Notes: generated by a model not told the origin, from the sequence alone. Positions 9,864 to 18,713 are shown, counted from the first letter of the stretch. The stretch is DNA of 55,455 nucleotides from Candidatus Sulfopaludibacter sp. SbA3 (GCA_945865815.1 CAMBFR010000013.1:1-55455); one strand, 5' to 3'. Numbers and translations: made by a program.

Positions 9864-10327
9864 TCACCCGTTCTTTCAAAGCGAAGGTTTTGGTCCTGGG
9901 CGTGTTCTTTGTCGGGGTCGTTACCGGCGTCTTTCTGCTGAATATTTATGAAACCCGCGTTTTGAGCGGCGAGGTCGAAACGGCGGTAGACACACCTCAG
10001 ACCGGCGCGGTGCAGCCGGCGATCGAATCCGATGACCGCGCACGCCGTGAGAGACGAAGGACGAGCGCTGCCCGCGAGGTACAGCGTTTTCAGGACTACC
10101 TCGGACTCGATGACCAGCAACGGGTTCAGACAGAGGCGATCCTCGATCAGACGCGGACGGACTTCCGGAAGCTGAGCAGCCAGACTCAGACTGAATACGA
10201 CATGATTCGTGAAGAATCGCGAAATCAAATTAAGGCCATTCTGACCACCGACGAACAGCGGCGCAAATACGAGGAAATCATCGAGCGCCAGAATCGCCGC
10301 ACCGCCCGGCGTCGCGATCGAAACTAA
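9860..10327 (+). CDS. Membrane-anchored Spy/CpxP-like (LTXXQ) protein
   Basis: A 155-residue protein: one TM helix at about 9-29 (KVLVLGVFFVGVVTGVFLL), then a periplasmic, highly charged helical domain (about 65-150). Its pattern, FQDYLGLDDQQRVQTEAIL followed by IRxQIKAILTxDEQRRKYEEI, is that of Spy/CpxP/ZraP-type helical hairpin proteins, which chaperone or sense misfolded envelope proteins or metals. It starts with an ATGA overlap and GAGGGAG as ribosome site. It probably feeds an envelope signal to the upstream sigma/anti-sigma pair; that role is inferred. ETRVLSG at residues 31-37 is shared with the preceding protein. Confidence 0.7.
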   Translation: MITRSFKAKVLVLGVFFVGVVTGVFLLNIYETRVLSGEVETAVDTPQTGAVQPAIESDDRARRERRRTSAAREVQRFQDYLGLDDQQRVQTEAILDQTRTDFRKLSSQTQTEYDMIREESRNQIKAILTTDEQRRKYEEIIERQNRRTARRRDRN

Positions 10328-10351
10328 TCCAAACTAGTCCGAGGACACTTC

Positions 10352-13066
10352 ATGAGCGTTCGTAATAGCCTCTTGCTCCTGGTTGCCCTGTTGAGCGCGA
10401 CCTTGCTGTTCGGCCAGATAACGCCCCTGCGCGGCCGGGTCGCGGACTCGACCGGCGCAATCCTGCCGGGCGCCGATATCAAGGTCTATCAGGGCGCAGC
10501 AGTAGTTCGAGACGGCAAGACCCGGGCTGGCGGAGATTTCGAATTCCCATTGCCGCCGGGCGAGTACCGGCTGGAGATCACGGCGCCCGACTTTGAGCCG
10601 TACACGGAAGTCGTCCGGGTTACGCCGGAACTGGGTCCCCTTGCGATTACCATGCAGTTGGCGCCAGTCACGCAGAACGTCGAAGTTATAACTGACAGAC
10701 AGCAGCTCAGCGTCGAAGCGGACAGCAACCTGAACGCGACAGTCCTTGGCCAGGATTTCATCGAGCAATTGCCCGAAGATGAAGACGAATTGCTGGCTGT
10801 GCTGCAGCAACTGGCCGGTCCGAGCGCCGGGCCCGGCGGAGCGGATCTCATCATTGACGGCTTTTCGAACGGGCGCATTCCGCCGCGCTCTCAGATCATG
10901 GAAGTCCGCATCAACAACAACCCTTATTCAACCGAATTCAGCAGGTCGGGTTTTGGCCGCCTCGAAATCATTACCAGGGCGGGAACGGGCAATTTTCGCG
11001 GCAGCTTCGGGTTTCAGTTCAAGGACGAAACGCTGAATGCGCGAAACGCCTTTGCGGCGGAGAAGCCTTCATTTCAGCAGCGGAACTTCAATACGAATGT
11101 CAGCGGTCCGGTGATTCCCGGTAAGCTTTCGCTCTCGCTGGACGCGCGCTATAACGAGTCCGACAACTCCGGCACCATCCGGGCGATTACGCCTATTGCA
11201 TCAATTTCGCAGGGCGTGCTCCTGCCCAACACCAACCGCAATATCGGGACGCGAGGGCAGTATCAGCTGACGCAGAACAACATGCTGAACTTCAACGTCC
11301 GGTATGGCAGCAACAAACGGCTGAACCAGGGAGTGGGCGGTTTCAACTTGATGGAGCGCGCATCCAACAACACGAGCCGCGAGATCGAGTTCCAGGTGCG
11401 GGAGTCCGCGGTCATCGGCCAAAGACTGGTGAACGAGGTTCGCTTTTCCGTTGAACGGCAGCGTAGCTCCACAACTCCGAAGACCGAAGCAGTCGCCGTC
11501 AATGTTCTCGATGCGTTCCAGGGTGGCGGCAATCCGAACCGCAACACGAACAACGACACGACGTATGAGTTCGGCAATACCCTGATGTATAACAAGGGGA
11601 AATTGGCACTGAAAACCGGTTTTCAGGGTGTGCAACGCAGCCTGCACTCACTGTCGGAAAACAATTATCGCGGCAGTTTCGTTTTTTCCAGTCTCGCGGA
11701 TTACATCGCCAACCGGCCCATTACGTTCACTGTCACGCAGGGCAATCCGCTGCTGGATATGAAACAGTTTGAGTCGGGTCTGTTCCTCCAGACGGACTGG
11801 AGGATTTCCCCGCGCTTCACTTTTTCGGCCGGAATGAGATACGAGGCGCAGACGAATCTGGCCGACTACAACAACTTCGATCCCCGCGCCGGTTTTGCCT
11901 TCCAGTTGAACCAGGCGACCGTCATCCGGGGCGGCGGCGGCGTCTTCCACCAGCGTCTGAATACGCAGAACGTCCAGACCCTGATCCGGCTGGACGGGAC
12001 GCGGCAGCGCGAGATCGTCATCCGGAATCCTTCTTTCCCGGATCCATTCTCCTTCGGCGACGTCAGCGAGCGACCCGCTTCGTCGATCCGGATGCGCGCC
12101 GAAGATCTTGCGGCGCCTTACACGGTCAATTCGTCCATTTCGCTTGAGCGGCAGTTGCCCAAGGGAATTCGTCTGTCGTCAACCTACGAATTCGTGCGCG
12201 GCGTCCACCAGTTCCGCGGCCGCAACATCAATGCTCCCTTGCCCGGCTCGTTCGTTCGCCCGGATCCCATTCGGGGTAATGTCGTTCAACTGGAATCCAC
12301 CGGTCTATCCAACGAGCACAGCTTCCGCCTGCAAATGAACAAGCAGGTGAACCAGAAGATCACGGTGTTCGGCAATTACACGCTGCGCTTTAACCGCAGC
12401 GACAGCGACGGCGCATTTAACCAGCCCATGAACAACTACAATATGGCGCTCGACTGGGGCAGGTCGAATGACGATACAAGGCATAACGTCAATGCCAACG
12501 TCCTGATTTCCCTTCCGTGGAATCTGCGCCTCGGATCACGGATGTTTGCCGGCTCCGGACGGCCTTACAACATCACCACCGGAAAAGACGACAACGGCGA
12601 TACGGTTACAAACGATCGCCCGGCCGGTTTCGCGCGCAATGCGGGCAATGGCCCCGGCAGTTTTGATATGAGCTTCAACATCACCAAGACGATTCAACTC
12701 CGAGGCGGCAATGCGGGCAATGGAAATGCCGGCGCTGCCCGGCCCGCCACTAGCTTCGCCGAGCCTCAGCGGGGCGGCGGTGGCGGCGGATTCCCGGGCG
12801 GAGGATTCCCCGGCGGCGGGGGCCCTGGCGGGCGTCCCGGCGGCGGCCCTGGTGGCGGACCCGGCGGCGGTCCTGGTGGATTGCCCGGAGGGGGCTTTGG
12901 CCAGCCGAGCCGTCTTCAGATGCAGATCACTGCCGACGTCCGAAACGTCCTGAACCATACGAACTTCGGCAATTACAGCGGTGTCATGACGTCTCCGTTC
13001 TTTGGCCGGCCGACGTCTGCCAGGAACCCGCGTGAGATCCAGGTCGGGTTGCGGTTCAATTTCTAA
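10352..13066 (+). CDS. TonB-dependent receptor-like outer-membrane protein with Gly/Pro-rich insertion
   Basis: A 904-residue protein. A signal peptide (1-22) is followed by a carboxypeptidase-regulatory-like domain (LRGRVADSTGAILPGADIKV, about 26-110) and a plug-like domain containing a run of acidic residues (LPEDEDELLAVLQQL). The barrel ends in Phe (VGLRFNF). Near the C-terminus, residues about 807-850 are a Gly/Pro repeat (GGGFPGGG, GGGPGGGP) that would form a disordered surface loop between the last barrel strands. It is the fourth gene of the sigma-led operon, 24 bp after the Spy-like gene and 12 bp before the last gene. It is shorter than the three other receptors of the window and diverged from them. 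Confidence 0.8.
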   Translation: MSVRNSLLLLVALLSATLLFGQITPLRGRVADSTGAILPGADIKVYQGAAVVRDGKTRAGGDFEFPLPPGEYRLEITAPDFEPYTEVVRVTPELGPLAITMQLAPVTQNVEVITDRQQLSVEADSNLNATVLGQDFIEQLPEDEDELLAVLQQLAGPSAGPGGADLIIDGFSNGRIPPRSQIMEVRINNNPYSTEFSRSGFGRLEIITRAGTGNFRGSFGFQFKDETLNARNAFAAEKPSFQQRNFNTNVSGPVIPGKLSLSLDARYNESDNSGTIRAITPIASISQGVLLPNTNRNIGTRGQYQLTQNNMLNFNVRYGSNKRLNQGVGGFNLMERASNNTSREIEFQVRESAVIGQRLVNEVRFSVERQRSSTTPKTEAVAVNVLDAFQGGGNPNRNTNNDTTYEFGNTLMYNKGKLALKTGFQGVQRSLHSLSENNYRGSFVFSSLADYIANRPITFTVTQGNPLLDMKQFESGLFLQTDWRISPRFTFSAGMRYEAQTNLADYNNFDPRAGFAFQLNQATVIRGGGGVFHQRLNTQNVQTLIRLDGTRQREIVIRNPSFPDPFSFGDVSERPASSIRMRAEDLAAPYTVNSSISLERQLPKGIRLSSTYEFVRGVHQFRGRNINAPLPGSFVRPDPIRGNVVQLESTGLSNEHSFRLQMNKQVNQKITVFGNYTLRFNRSDSDGAFNQPMNNYNMALDWGRSNDDTRHNVNANVLISLPWNLRLGSRMFAGSGRPYNITTGKDDNGDTVTNDRPAGFARNAGNGPGSFDMSFNITKTIQLRGGNAGNGNAGAARPATSFAEPQRGGGGGGFPGGGFPGGGGPGGRPGGGPGGGPGGGPGGLPGGGFGQPSRLQMQITADVRNVLNHTNFGNYSGVMTSPFFGRPTSARNPREIQVGLRFNF

Positions 13067-13078
13067 TTGGAAAATCGT

Positions 13079-13891
13079 ATGAAGCATTTCGTCCTCATCA
13101 TCACGCTGCTGGCTGTTCCCGTATTCACGGCTTCCGGCCAGGACCAGGAAGGCCGTGTACTAGGCGGCGGCGATGGCGGCGGGGGTGACCAGGACGACGG
13201 CGGCGGCAATGGTGGTATCCAGCTTCAGCAGATGGCCGACCCCCTGAAACAGCTCAAAGAGGTTCTCGCGCAGGCAAAAATCACACTGACGAGAGATCAG
13301 GAGAGGGCGTTGCAGCCTGCTATCGATGAAACGATCAAGGCGATGCAGGAAATGGCTGCGGCTCCGGCTCCGAATGGAGCCGAGGCAGGTAACCGGGCCA
13401 ATGGAGGACGCGGCGGTAATCGCGGCGCTGGCGCGCCACCGGAAGGCGCCCGAGGCCGTGGTGCGGGCCGTGGCGCAGGCCGCGGGGGAATTGCCGTCCT
13501 GGCGAATCCCCGAATGCGAGCGCTCAACGATCAGTTTGAAGCAAAGCTGAAGGCAATCCTGAAACCCGACCAGGCCACGGCATGGGACGCTTACCGGAAG
13601 GAGCAGATCAAGAAGGCGGGCGGTCTTGAAGCGCTCAAAATCGTGCTTGAAGAAGCCAGGGCTCCGGCGCTCAGCCCCGAACAGGAACAGCAGATCGGCT
13701 CACTTTATGCGGAACTCAACCGCGCGCGCGTCCGGCTTGCCGTTGAAAGTGGGGGGCAGGCGGATCCCGCAAGGATAAAGGAACTCGAAACCGCGGCGAG
13801 CGCTCAGGTGCTGCGGGCGTTGAACGCCGATCAGCGCAGAACCATGCTCGAATCCATCCGAACCCAGCAGAGGCCGAACCCGCAGGAATAG
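13079..13891 (+). CDS. Secreted Spy/CpxP-like helical protein with Gly-rich linkers
   Basis: A protein of about 270 residues with signal peptide MKHFVLIITLLAVPVFTASG, then a Gly/Asp-rich stretch (GRVLGGGDGGGGDQDDGGG). Two helical repeats follow: ITLTRDQERALQPAIDETI and later LSPEQEQQIGSLYAELNRAR with LNADQRRTML. These recall LTXXQ motifs of Spy/CpxP proteins. A second Gly/Arg-rich linker lies between them. ATG at 13079 is chosen because it begins the signal peptide; a TTG at 13067 is in frame. It is the last gene of the sigma operon, followed by a strong palindromic terminator. It may be a periplasmic sensor or chaperone for the co-encoded barrel. Confidence 0.65.
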   Translation: MKHFVLIITLLAVPVFTASGQDQEGRVLGGGDGGGGDQDDGGGNGGIQLQQMADPLKQLKEVLAQAKITLTRDQERALQPAIDETIKAMQEMAAAPAPNGAEAGNRANGGRGGNRGAGAPPEGARGRGAGRGAGRGGIAVLANPRMRALNDQFEAKLKAILKPDQATAWDAYRKEQIKKAGGLEALKIVLEEARAPALSPEQEQQIGSLYAELNRARVRLAVESGGQADPARIKELETAASAQVLRALNADQRRTMLESIRTQQRPNPQE

Positions 13892-13903
13892 CCAGAGCAT
13901 CAA

Positions 13904-13967
13904 AAAAAGGACAGTGATCTGTGGGCGCGGGGCTTCAGCCCCGTGCCCACAGATCACTGTCCTTTTT
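13904..13967. terminator. Strong bidirectional terminator carrying the REP-like core
   Basis: Perfect 23-bp arms (13904-13926 and 13945-13967) begin with a run of A and end with a run of T, so the hairpin has a T-tract in both directions. The loop is itself the palindrome gcggggcttcagccccgt. It lies between convergent genes. The core matches 2007-2026, but the arms have unrelated sequence. Confidence 0.85.
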
Positions 13968-13990
13968 CCCTTGTCCTCTTATTAGCCCTT

Positions 13991-16900
13991 CTAGAAAACC
14001 ACTCTTATTCCGATCTGTGCCCGGCGGGCGTTCGTCCCGTCCGGGAAGCCCTGCGACTGATTGCCATTACCCAGACCGGCGGATGGTGTGAGCACGCCCC
14101 CGTTGGCTGAGAACGCCTCCGTAAAGACGTTCGTATTGGAAACGTGATTGAAGATATTGAACCCCTCGAAGTTCACGTAGGCCTTCACTGTTTCGCCGAA
14201 CGGAAGCATCTTGCTCAGGCGCGCGTCCGTCCGGAAGACGGTGTCGATATCCAGGTTGGAGAACGGCTGAAACGGGACTCGGTTGCTGCCGCCCAGGCCG
14301 TTCAGCGAACCCGTGAACGCGGCACCGGCAAACGGAGCGCCGACAATTCGTATCGTCGCGGTTGCGGGTTGGGGCGATGCAGCCGTCGTAATTTGAGTCA
14401 GCTGCCAGTTGTTGACGAGAAAACGCGCCACCGCTGAATCGCTTTGCGTGAAGGTTGGCTGCAGAATCGTGGTCACCACCAGCCTGTGGCGCTGATCCAG
14501 TGATGACGACCCTTTATCCATGTCCCAGCGCCCGCTGAAGGTCGACCGGATAAAGTCGTAAAAGAGCGCATTGCTGCCGCCGCCCTGGTTGGCTGTATCG
14601 ATTGCGTGAGACCAGGTGTATGACACCGAAGCCTCGACACCCTTCGACATGCGCTTTTTCAACTGAACAGCGAGCGCGTCGTAGTAGCTTCGACCGGAAT
14701 TCTCCACCTGATTGACTCGGCGAAAGCGCGTATCGACTCGATTTGCGAGCCGGTAGGTTGGCGTGGAATAACTGCCCGCCTGGTTGCCGCTTGAATCATT
14801 GATCCGGTAAGTAACGGCGGCGCCTTCCGCGCCGATATTGAGATCACGCGTCAGAAGCAACTGGACGCCCCGGCTCCAGATGTAATTCAGCGTCAGGGTC
14901 ATGTCGCTTGTTAACTGACGCTCAATGGCAAGATCCGCCTGCTGCGTGTAAGGCGTCCGAAGATTCGGCGCGGCATACGTGATGTCGACGCTTCCTGTCG
15001 GCAGGTTCGTGGCCGTCAGCGGAAGTCTTCCTGGCAAAACGGGGCCGGCCGCCAGGTCCGGCGCGACCGTTCCGTTCAGCGAGACCGCCGGCTGATAGAC
15101 TCCGTTTGCCAGAAGCAGTGTCTGAATGAATGATCCGGGATATCGCGCATAGAAGATTCCATAGCCGCCTCGCAGGACCGTCTTATCGTCCATGGAATAG
15201 GCAAATCCAAATCGCGGCGCGATATTCTTGCCGTATTCATTGATTTTTCCCGTTTGGGCGTAATTCGGATTCACAGTAGTCGGCGTCGGCAGATTGGAGT
15301 AGTCGTACCGTAGCCCGTAATTGAGGGTCAACTGGTTCGTCGCCCGCCACTGATCCTGGCCGAAGAACGCAAAGTCCGTGGTCCGGAAGTCCAAAACGGG
15401 ATTACCAATGGTCTGGGTGAAAGTAGTCCAGCGTTTCGCTCCGGTCGTGTTACCTGAGAGGTCCTGGGCGAAGGCAGTCCAGGTCGAGTAGGTATATGAA
15501 CCTGCGCGGTTGCGAAGACTGTCGAGATAGTCCTGTGTAGTCGCGAGATCCACGCCAACCTTGATCGTGTGCTTGCCGCGGGTCCAGTTGAGATTGTCGG
15601 TGAATTGAAACCGCTGCTCGCTGGGATTGAGGCGAGGGTAGTCGATGGCGGTGCCCAGATTCGACTGACCTGCCACCGTGAGGCCGATCGTGCCGGTCTC
15701 AGCAGGGATCAACGCTGGATTGACCGAATCGAATAGACGATCCTTGAACCAGCCGAAACGAAGCTCGTTGACCATGCTACTGGATGGGACGCTGGTCCAC
15801 GAGACGCGGCCATAGCGGGTACGAACAGTCGAATTTGCGTTATTGCCGATGCCATTCCCGTTTGTGAGCACAGCCTGTGTCTGGATGCCGTTCGGTGAAA
15901 TCCAGCGGAGGCCGTTGAAACTTGTGCTGATCGTGTTCCGGGCGTTGGCTACAAAATCCAGTTTCCCAAAGCCAAGCTCCGAATTGGCCGTGCGTTCCAG
16001 AGTCTGGAATTGACGATTGAGAAAATTGCGGGCCGCAGTGCACTGCGCTGCAGTTGCCGTGCAGGTCTGGAGGAAATTGCCGGCGGCATCGAAGAACTGC
16101 GGATTGATGAGGCGATTGATCAGCGGGAACTTCCGCCGGGTGAATTCGGTATTCAGGAAATAGAACACCTTATCCTGTTTGATGGCTCCGCCAACGCTGC
16201 CACCGAACTGATGACGGGTTTCGTCGGGATTGATTGTGGCGTACCGATCGCGCGCATTGAATGCCTGGTTTCGGAAGAACCAGTAAACCGTGCCGTGAAC
16301 GTCATTACCTCCGCTTCGCGTTACCGTGTTGACTACGCCGCCTGATGCTCGTCCGAACTCCGCGGCGTAACCGTTCGTCAACACCTGAAACTCCTGAACG
16401 GCGTCCGCCGAGATCTGCGAAGAGATGCGCGTTCGGCCCGCATTTTCGTTGTAGAACTGGTTCGTCGTGTCGTTTCCGTCCGTCAGGTAGGAGTTGCCGC
16501 CGGCGATGCCGCGGAAACTCACCAAACCGAAGCTTCCATCCGGTACCACCGCCGGCGTCAACAAGACAAAGGAGTCGACCCGTCGGCCGTTGATCGGCAA
16601 TTCCTGAATCTGCGCCGCGGTGACGACCTGCGAGACTTCGGTCTTCGTGGCATCCACAACAGGCGCCGTCTCCACGATCACAACCGTGGTCTCCGTGCCA
16701 GCGACAGCAAGTTCAACGGTCAGGCTGATCTCTTGTCCGACCTGAAGCTCGATATTCTGTACATTGTAGTCCCGGAATCCGGCCAGCCGGACAGTGACTG
16801 TATATCCGGACGTCGGTACAAGGGCGGACGCCGAAAAGACTCCTGATTCGTTCGAAACCAGCGTGCGCACGACGCTTCTGGATTCGTTAGAGATGCTCAC

Positions 16901-17035
16901 TGCAGCGCCTGGAACACGAGCGCCGGTCGTATCCTGTACAACGCCCGAAATCGTTCCGAATCCCGCTAATTGCGAAAAAAGGTTAGCCGAGTGAAACAGA
17001 CATAAAACGGTCAAGCACCCGATGATTCGTTTCAT
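13991..17035 (-). CDS. TonB-dependent receptor with carboxypeptidase-regulatory-like domain
   Basis: A 1014-residue outer-membrane protein. A signal peptide (MKRIIGCLTVLCLFHSANLF) is followed by a regulatory beta-sandwich (GTISGVVQDTTGARVPGAAV), a plug (NGYAAEFGRASGG and VVNTVTRSGGNDVHG) and a barrel ending IGIRVVF. The ATG at 17035 has GGAGG 5 nt upstream and starts the signal peptide; the longer frame from 17107 is unlikely. It lies downstream of, and on the same strand as, the sigma/anti-sigma pair at 17213-18624, about 180 bp away, and may be their target. It is only distantly related to the tandem receptors at 2060-8644. Substrate unknown. Confidence 0.85.
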   Translation of the reverse strand: MKRIIGCLTVLCLFHSANLFSQLAGFGTISGVVQDTTGARVPGAAVSISNESRSVVRTLVSNESGVFSASALVPTSGYTVTVRLAGFRDYNVQNIELQVGQEISLTVELAVAGTETTVVIVETAPVVDATKTEVSQVVTAAQIQELPINGRRVDSFVLLTPAVVPDGSFGLVSFRGIAGGNSYLTDGNDTTNQFYNENAGRTRISSQISADAVQEFQVLTNGYAAEFGRASGGVVNTVTRSGGNDVHGTVYWFFRNQAFNARDRYATINPDETRHQFGGSVGGAIKQDKVFYFLNTEFTRRKFPLINRLINPQFFDAAGNFLQTCTATAAQCTAARNFLNRQFQTLERTANSELGFGKLDFVANARNTISTSFNGLRWISPNGIQTQAVLTNGNGIGNNANSTVRTRYGRVSWTSVPSSSMVNELRFGWFKDRLFDSVNPALIPAETGTIGLTVAGQSNLGTAIDYPRLNPSEQRFQFTDNLNWTRGKHTIKVGVDLATTQDYLDSLRNRAGSYTYSTWTAFAQDLSGNTTGAKRWTTFTQTIGNPVLDFRTTDFAFFGQDQWRATNQLTLNYGLRYDYSNLPTPTTVNPNYAQTGKINEYGKNIAPRFGFAYSMDDKTVLRGGYGIFYARYPGSFIQTLLLANGVYQPAVSLNGTVAPDLAAGPVLPGRLPLTATNLPTGSVDITYAAPNLRTPYTQQADLAIERQLTSDMTLTLNYIWSRGVQLLLTRDLNIGAEGAAVTYRINDSSGNQAGSYSTPTYRLANRVDTRFRRVNQVENSGRSYYDALAVQLKKRMSKGVEASVSYTWSHAIDTANQGGGSNALFYDFIRSTFSGRWDMDKGSSSLDQRHRLVVTTILQPTFTQSDSAVARFLVNNWQLTQITTAASPQPATATIRIVGAPFAGAAFTGSLNGLGGSNRVPFQPFSNLDIDTVFRTDARLSKMLPFGETVKAYVNFEGFNIFNHVSNTNVFTEAFSANGGVLTPSAGLGNGNQSQGFPDGTNARRAQIGIRVVF

Positions 17036-17212
17036 GGAACCTCCACATAAAGGCATCCCACAAGATGCCGTTAAACCCCAGAGTTCTTCCCCAAGACAGG
17101 AAGTCATTTTACCCCGACGCTACTTGAGGCCTCAAAAGAAAGCCATTAAAAGTTTGTGAATAAAAATGAGTGGCGGCAAATGCAAGGCTGAGTTCGCGAG
17201 ACGACCCAGGGC

Positions 17213-18079
17213 CTATTGGATCGCCAAGGGTTGAAGGGCGTCGCGCAGAACTTTCATTAAATTGTCAGGCGGCGTCAACAGAGAGCCGCGGAGGCGAACG
17301 GCGCCGGTCTGGTCGAGCAGCACAAACTCACCAGGGACAGCGTTCAACAAACGGGAACCCTGGTTGTAGAAAAGCGGGAACGTGGTGTTGGCGGGGTTGG
17401 CCTCCCGTTGGTTGGAGATGCCGACAATGCGCAACCTGGTGTTGCTGCCGAAAGTCTTGTAGACACGTTCGATGTTGGCGATCGCTTCAGGTTGGGTGGG
17501 CTGCCACACGCCGAAGAAAAGAACGTAGCCTTTATAGTCCTCGAGCGTTCGGGAATATCCGGCTGGATCCGTGATCACGAACTCCGGAGCGCCTGAGGCG
17601 TCCGGCCCGGCAGCCGCGGCAGCGGCGGCTGCGGCAGGACCGCCGCTCGCGGCGCCGGCCGCCGGTCCAGCCTCTTCCGGCTTCGCGCGCAGCGTGGCTG
17701 TGGATTCGGAGTCTTTGTCCAGTCCAGGATTCTCAGCTGGAGCAGGCGCTGTTACGGACTGATCCGGCGCCGGCGGGAGACTGGCCGGGCCGGGTTGTAA
17801 TTGAAGTGAGACTGCCATGACGAGTGCGATGGCTACTGCCGCTGCGGCCCCCACATATCCCCAGGCAACCCTGGGCCGTCCGGGTGAATGTGCAACCGCC
17901 ATCTGGTGGCGCACATACTTTTTGATCACGACATCGATTGCTTCCAGGCTCTCTATTTCGCTTCGGCAGTGCGCGCAGTCCTGGATGTGATCCCTGACAA
18001 GGCGGGCTTCTTCCGCGCCCAGGCTGTCACAGGAGATGGCTTCAAGATTTGTGGAAACCCATTGGCAATCGATTCTCAT
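17213..18079 (-). CDS. Zinc-finger anti-sigma factor fused to a cysteine-less thioredoxin-like domain
   Basis: A 288-residue protein. Residues 1-60 form a ZAS-type anti-sigma domain with H31-x3-C35-x2-C38, preceded by C5 and C17. A TM helix at about 71-92 is followed by a Pro/Ala-rich linker with an Ala run (149-157). Residues about 165-285 have the TlpA/AhpC thioredoxin layout: EFVITDPAGYSRTLEDYKGY, then FFGVWQPTQPEA where WCxxC is expected, a later FPLFYNQ, and VPGEFVLLDQTG like the cis-Pro strand. Both redox cysteines are replaced (Q193-P-T-Q196), so it should not do disulfide chemistry. It starts with an ATGA overlap to the sigma gene. It probably holds the sigma factor at the membrane and uses the redoxin fold as a periplasmic sensor, which is inferred. 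Confidence 0.85.
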   Translation of the reverse strand: MRIDCQWVSTNLEAISCDSLGAEEARLVRDHIQDCAHCRSEIESLEAIDVVIKKYVRHQMAVAHSPGRPRVAWGYVGAAAAVAIALVMAVSLQLQPGPASLPPAPDQSVTAPAPAENPGLDKDSESTATLRAKPEEAGPAAGAASGGPAAAAAAAAAGPDASGAPEFVITDPAGYSRTLEDYKGYVLFFGVWQPTQPEAIANIERVYKTFGSNTRLRIVGISNQREANPANTTFPLFYNQGSRLLNAVPGEFVLLDQTGAVRLRGSLLTPPDNLMKVLRDALQPLAIQ

Positions 18080-18624
18080 CGTCTTCTCTTCCCTAATGTT
18101 TCCTTCAGTCGTTTGCGGGCGTAAAAAATTCTCGATTTCACCGTTCCCTGGGGGATCTCGAGGATCTCCGCGATTTCGGGAATCGTCAATCCATCCAGCG
18201 CCAACATCAATAGCGGCAGACGGAAGTCGTCCGGCAACCGGTTGACTTGTTTCCGGACGTCCATGAAAGCTTCACGATCAAAGTCCTTTGAGCGATCCTG
18301 CGGATCAAAGCCCTGCACCGAGCCGTCTTCATAGCTGGTTTCAAGGTCCGTAAAGAAAATCCAGCGTTTAAGGCGTCGCACGGCGCTCTTGTGGTGATTG
18401 ATCGCCACACGAACAACAATCCGGGACAGCCAGATTCTCAGCGGACAATCGCCGCGGAAACGGCTGATTCCACGGAACCCCCTGATCAGGGCCTCCTGGA
18501 CAATATCTTCCGCATCCGTAGGATTGCGCGCCGATGCAATCGCAATCTGCATCAGGAAGGACCGGTGCTCGCCAGCAGCCGTCTCGAAGTCCATTTCGTC
18601 TGCTCGAACAGCCACGGTTTTCAT
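18076..18624 (-). CDS. ECF-type RNA polymerase sigma factor
   Basis: A 182-residue ECF sigma factor. Region 2 contains NPTDAEDIVQEALIRGFRGI and FRGDCPLRIWLSRIVVRVAI. Region 4, at about 125-180, has LTIPEIAEILEIPQGTVKSR and the end IFYARKRLKE. It is coupled by a 4-bp overlap to the zinc-finger anti-sigma/redoxin gene, the classical arrangement. The 89-bp region upstream contains a GAAC-type element (tgaaccttcccc) followed about 16 nt later by gctgtcc, which could be a self-recognised ECF promoter; this is a weak guess. A TPR protein gene precedes it on the same strand. Confidence 0.92.
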   Translation of the reverse strand: MKTVAVRADEMDFETAAGEHRSFLMQIAIASARNPTDAEDIVQEALIRGFRGISRFRGDCPLRIWLSRIVVRVAINHHKSAVRRLKRWIFFTDLETSYEDGSVQGFDPQDRSKDFDREAFMDVRKQVNRLPDDFRLPLLMLALDGLTIPEIAEILEIPQGTVKSRIFYARKRLKETLGKRRR

Positions 18625-18713
18625 CCGGCCGTATTTAAAGGACAGCGTTGGTTAGGGGAAGGTTCACAGAGATTTAGCGAATTTCAGGATCCGGGAAAGA
18701 GTTCTGAAACTCC

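Noticed and set aside
17160-17205. Possible third dispersed copy of the 47-bp repeat (gcggcaaatgcaaggc)
   Set aside because: Only a short stretch matches and the hairpin is lost; too weak to call.
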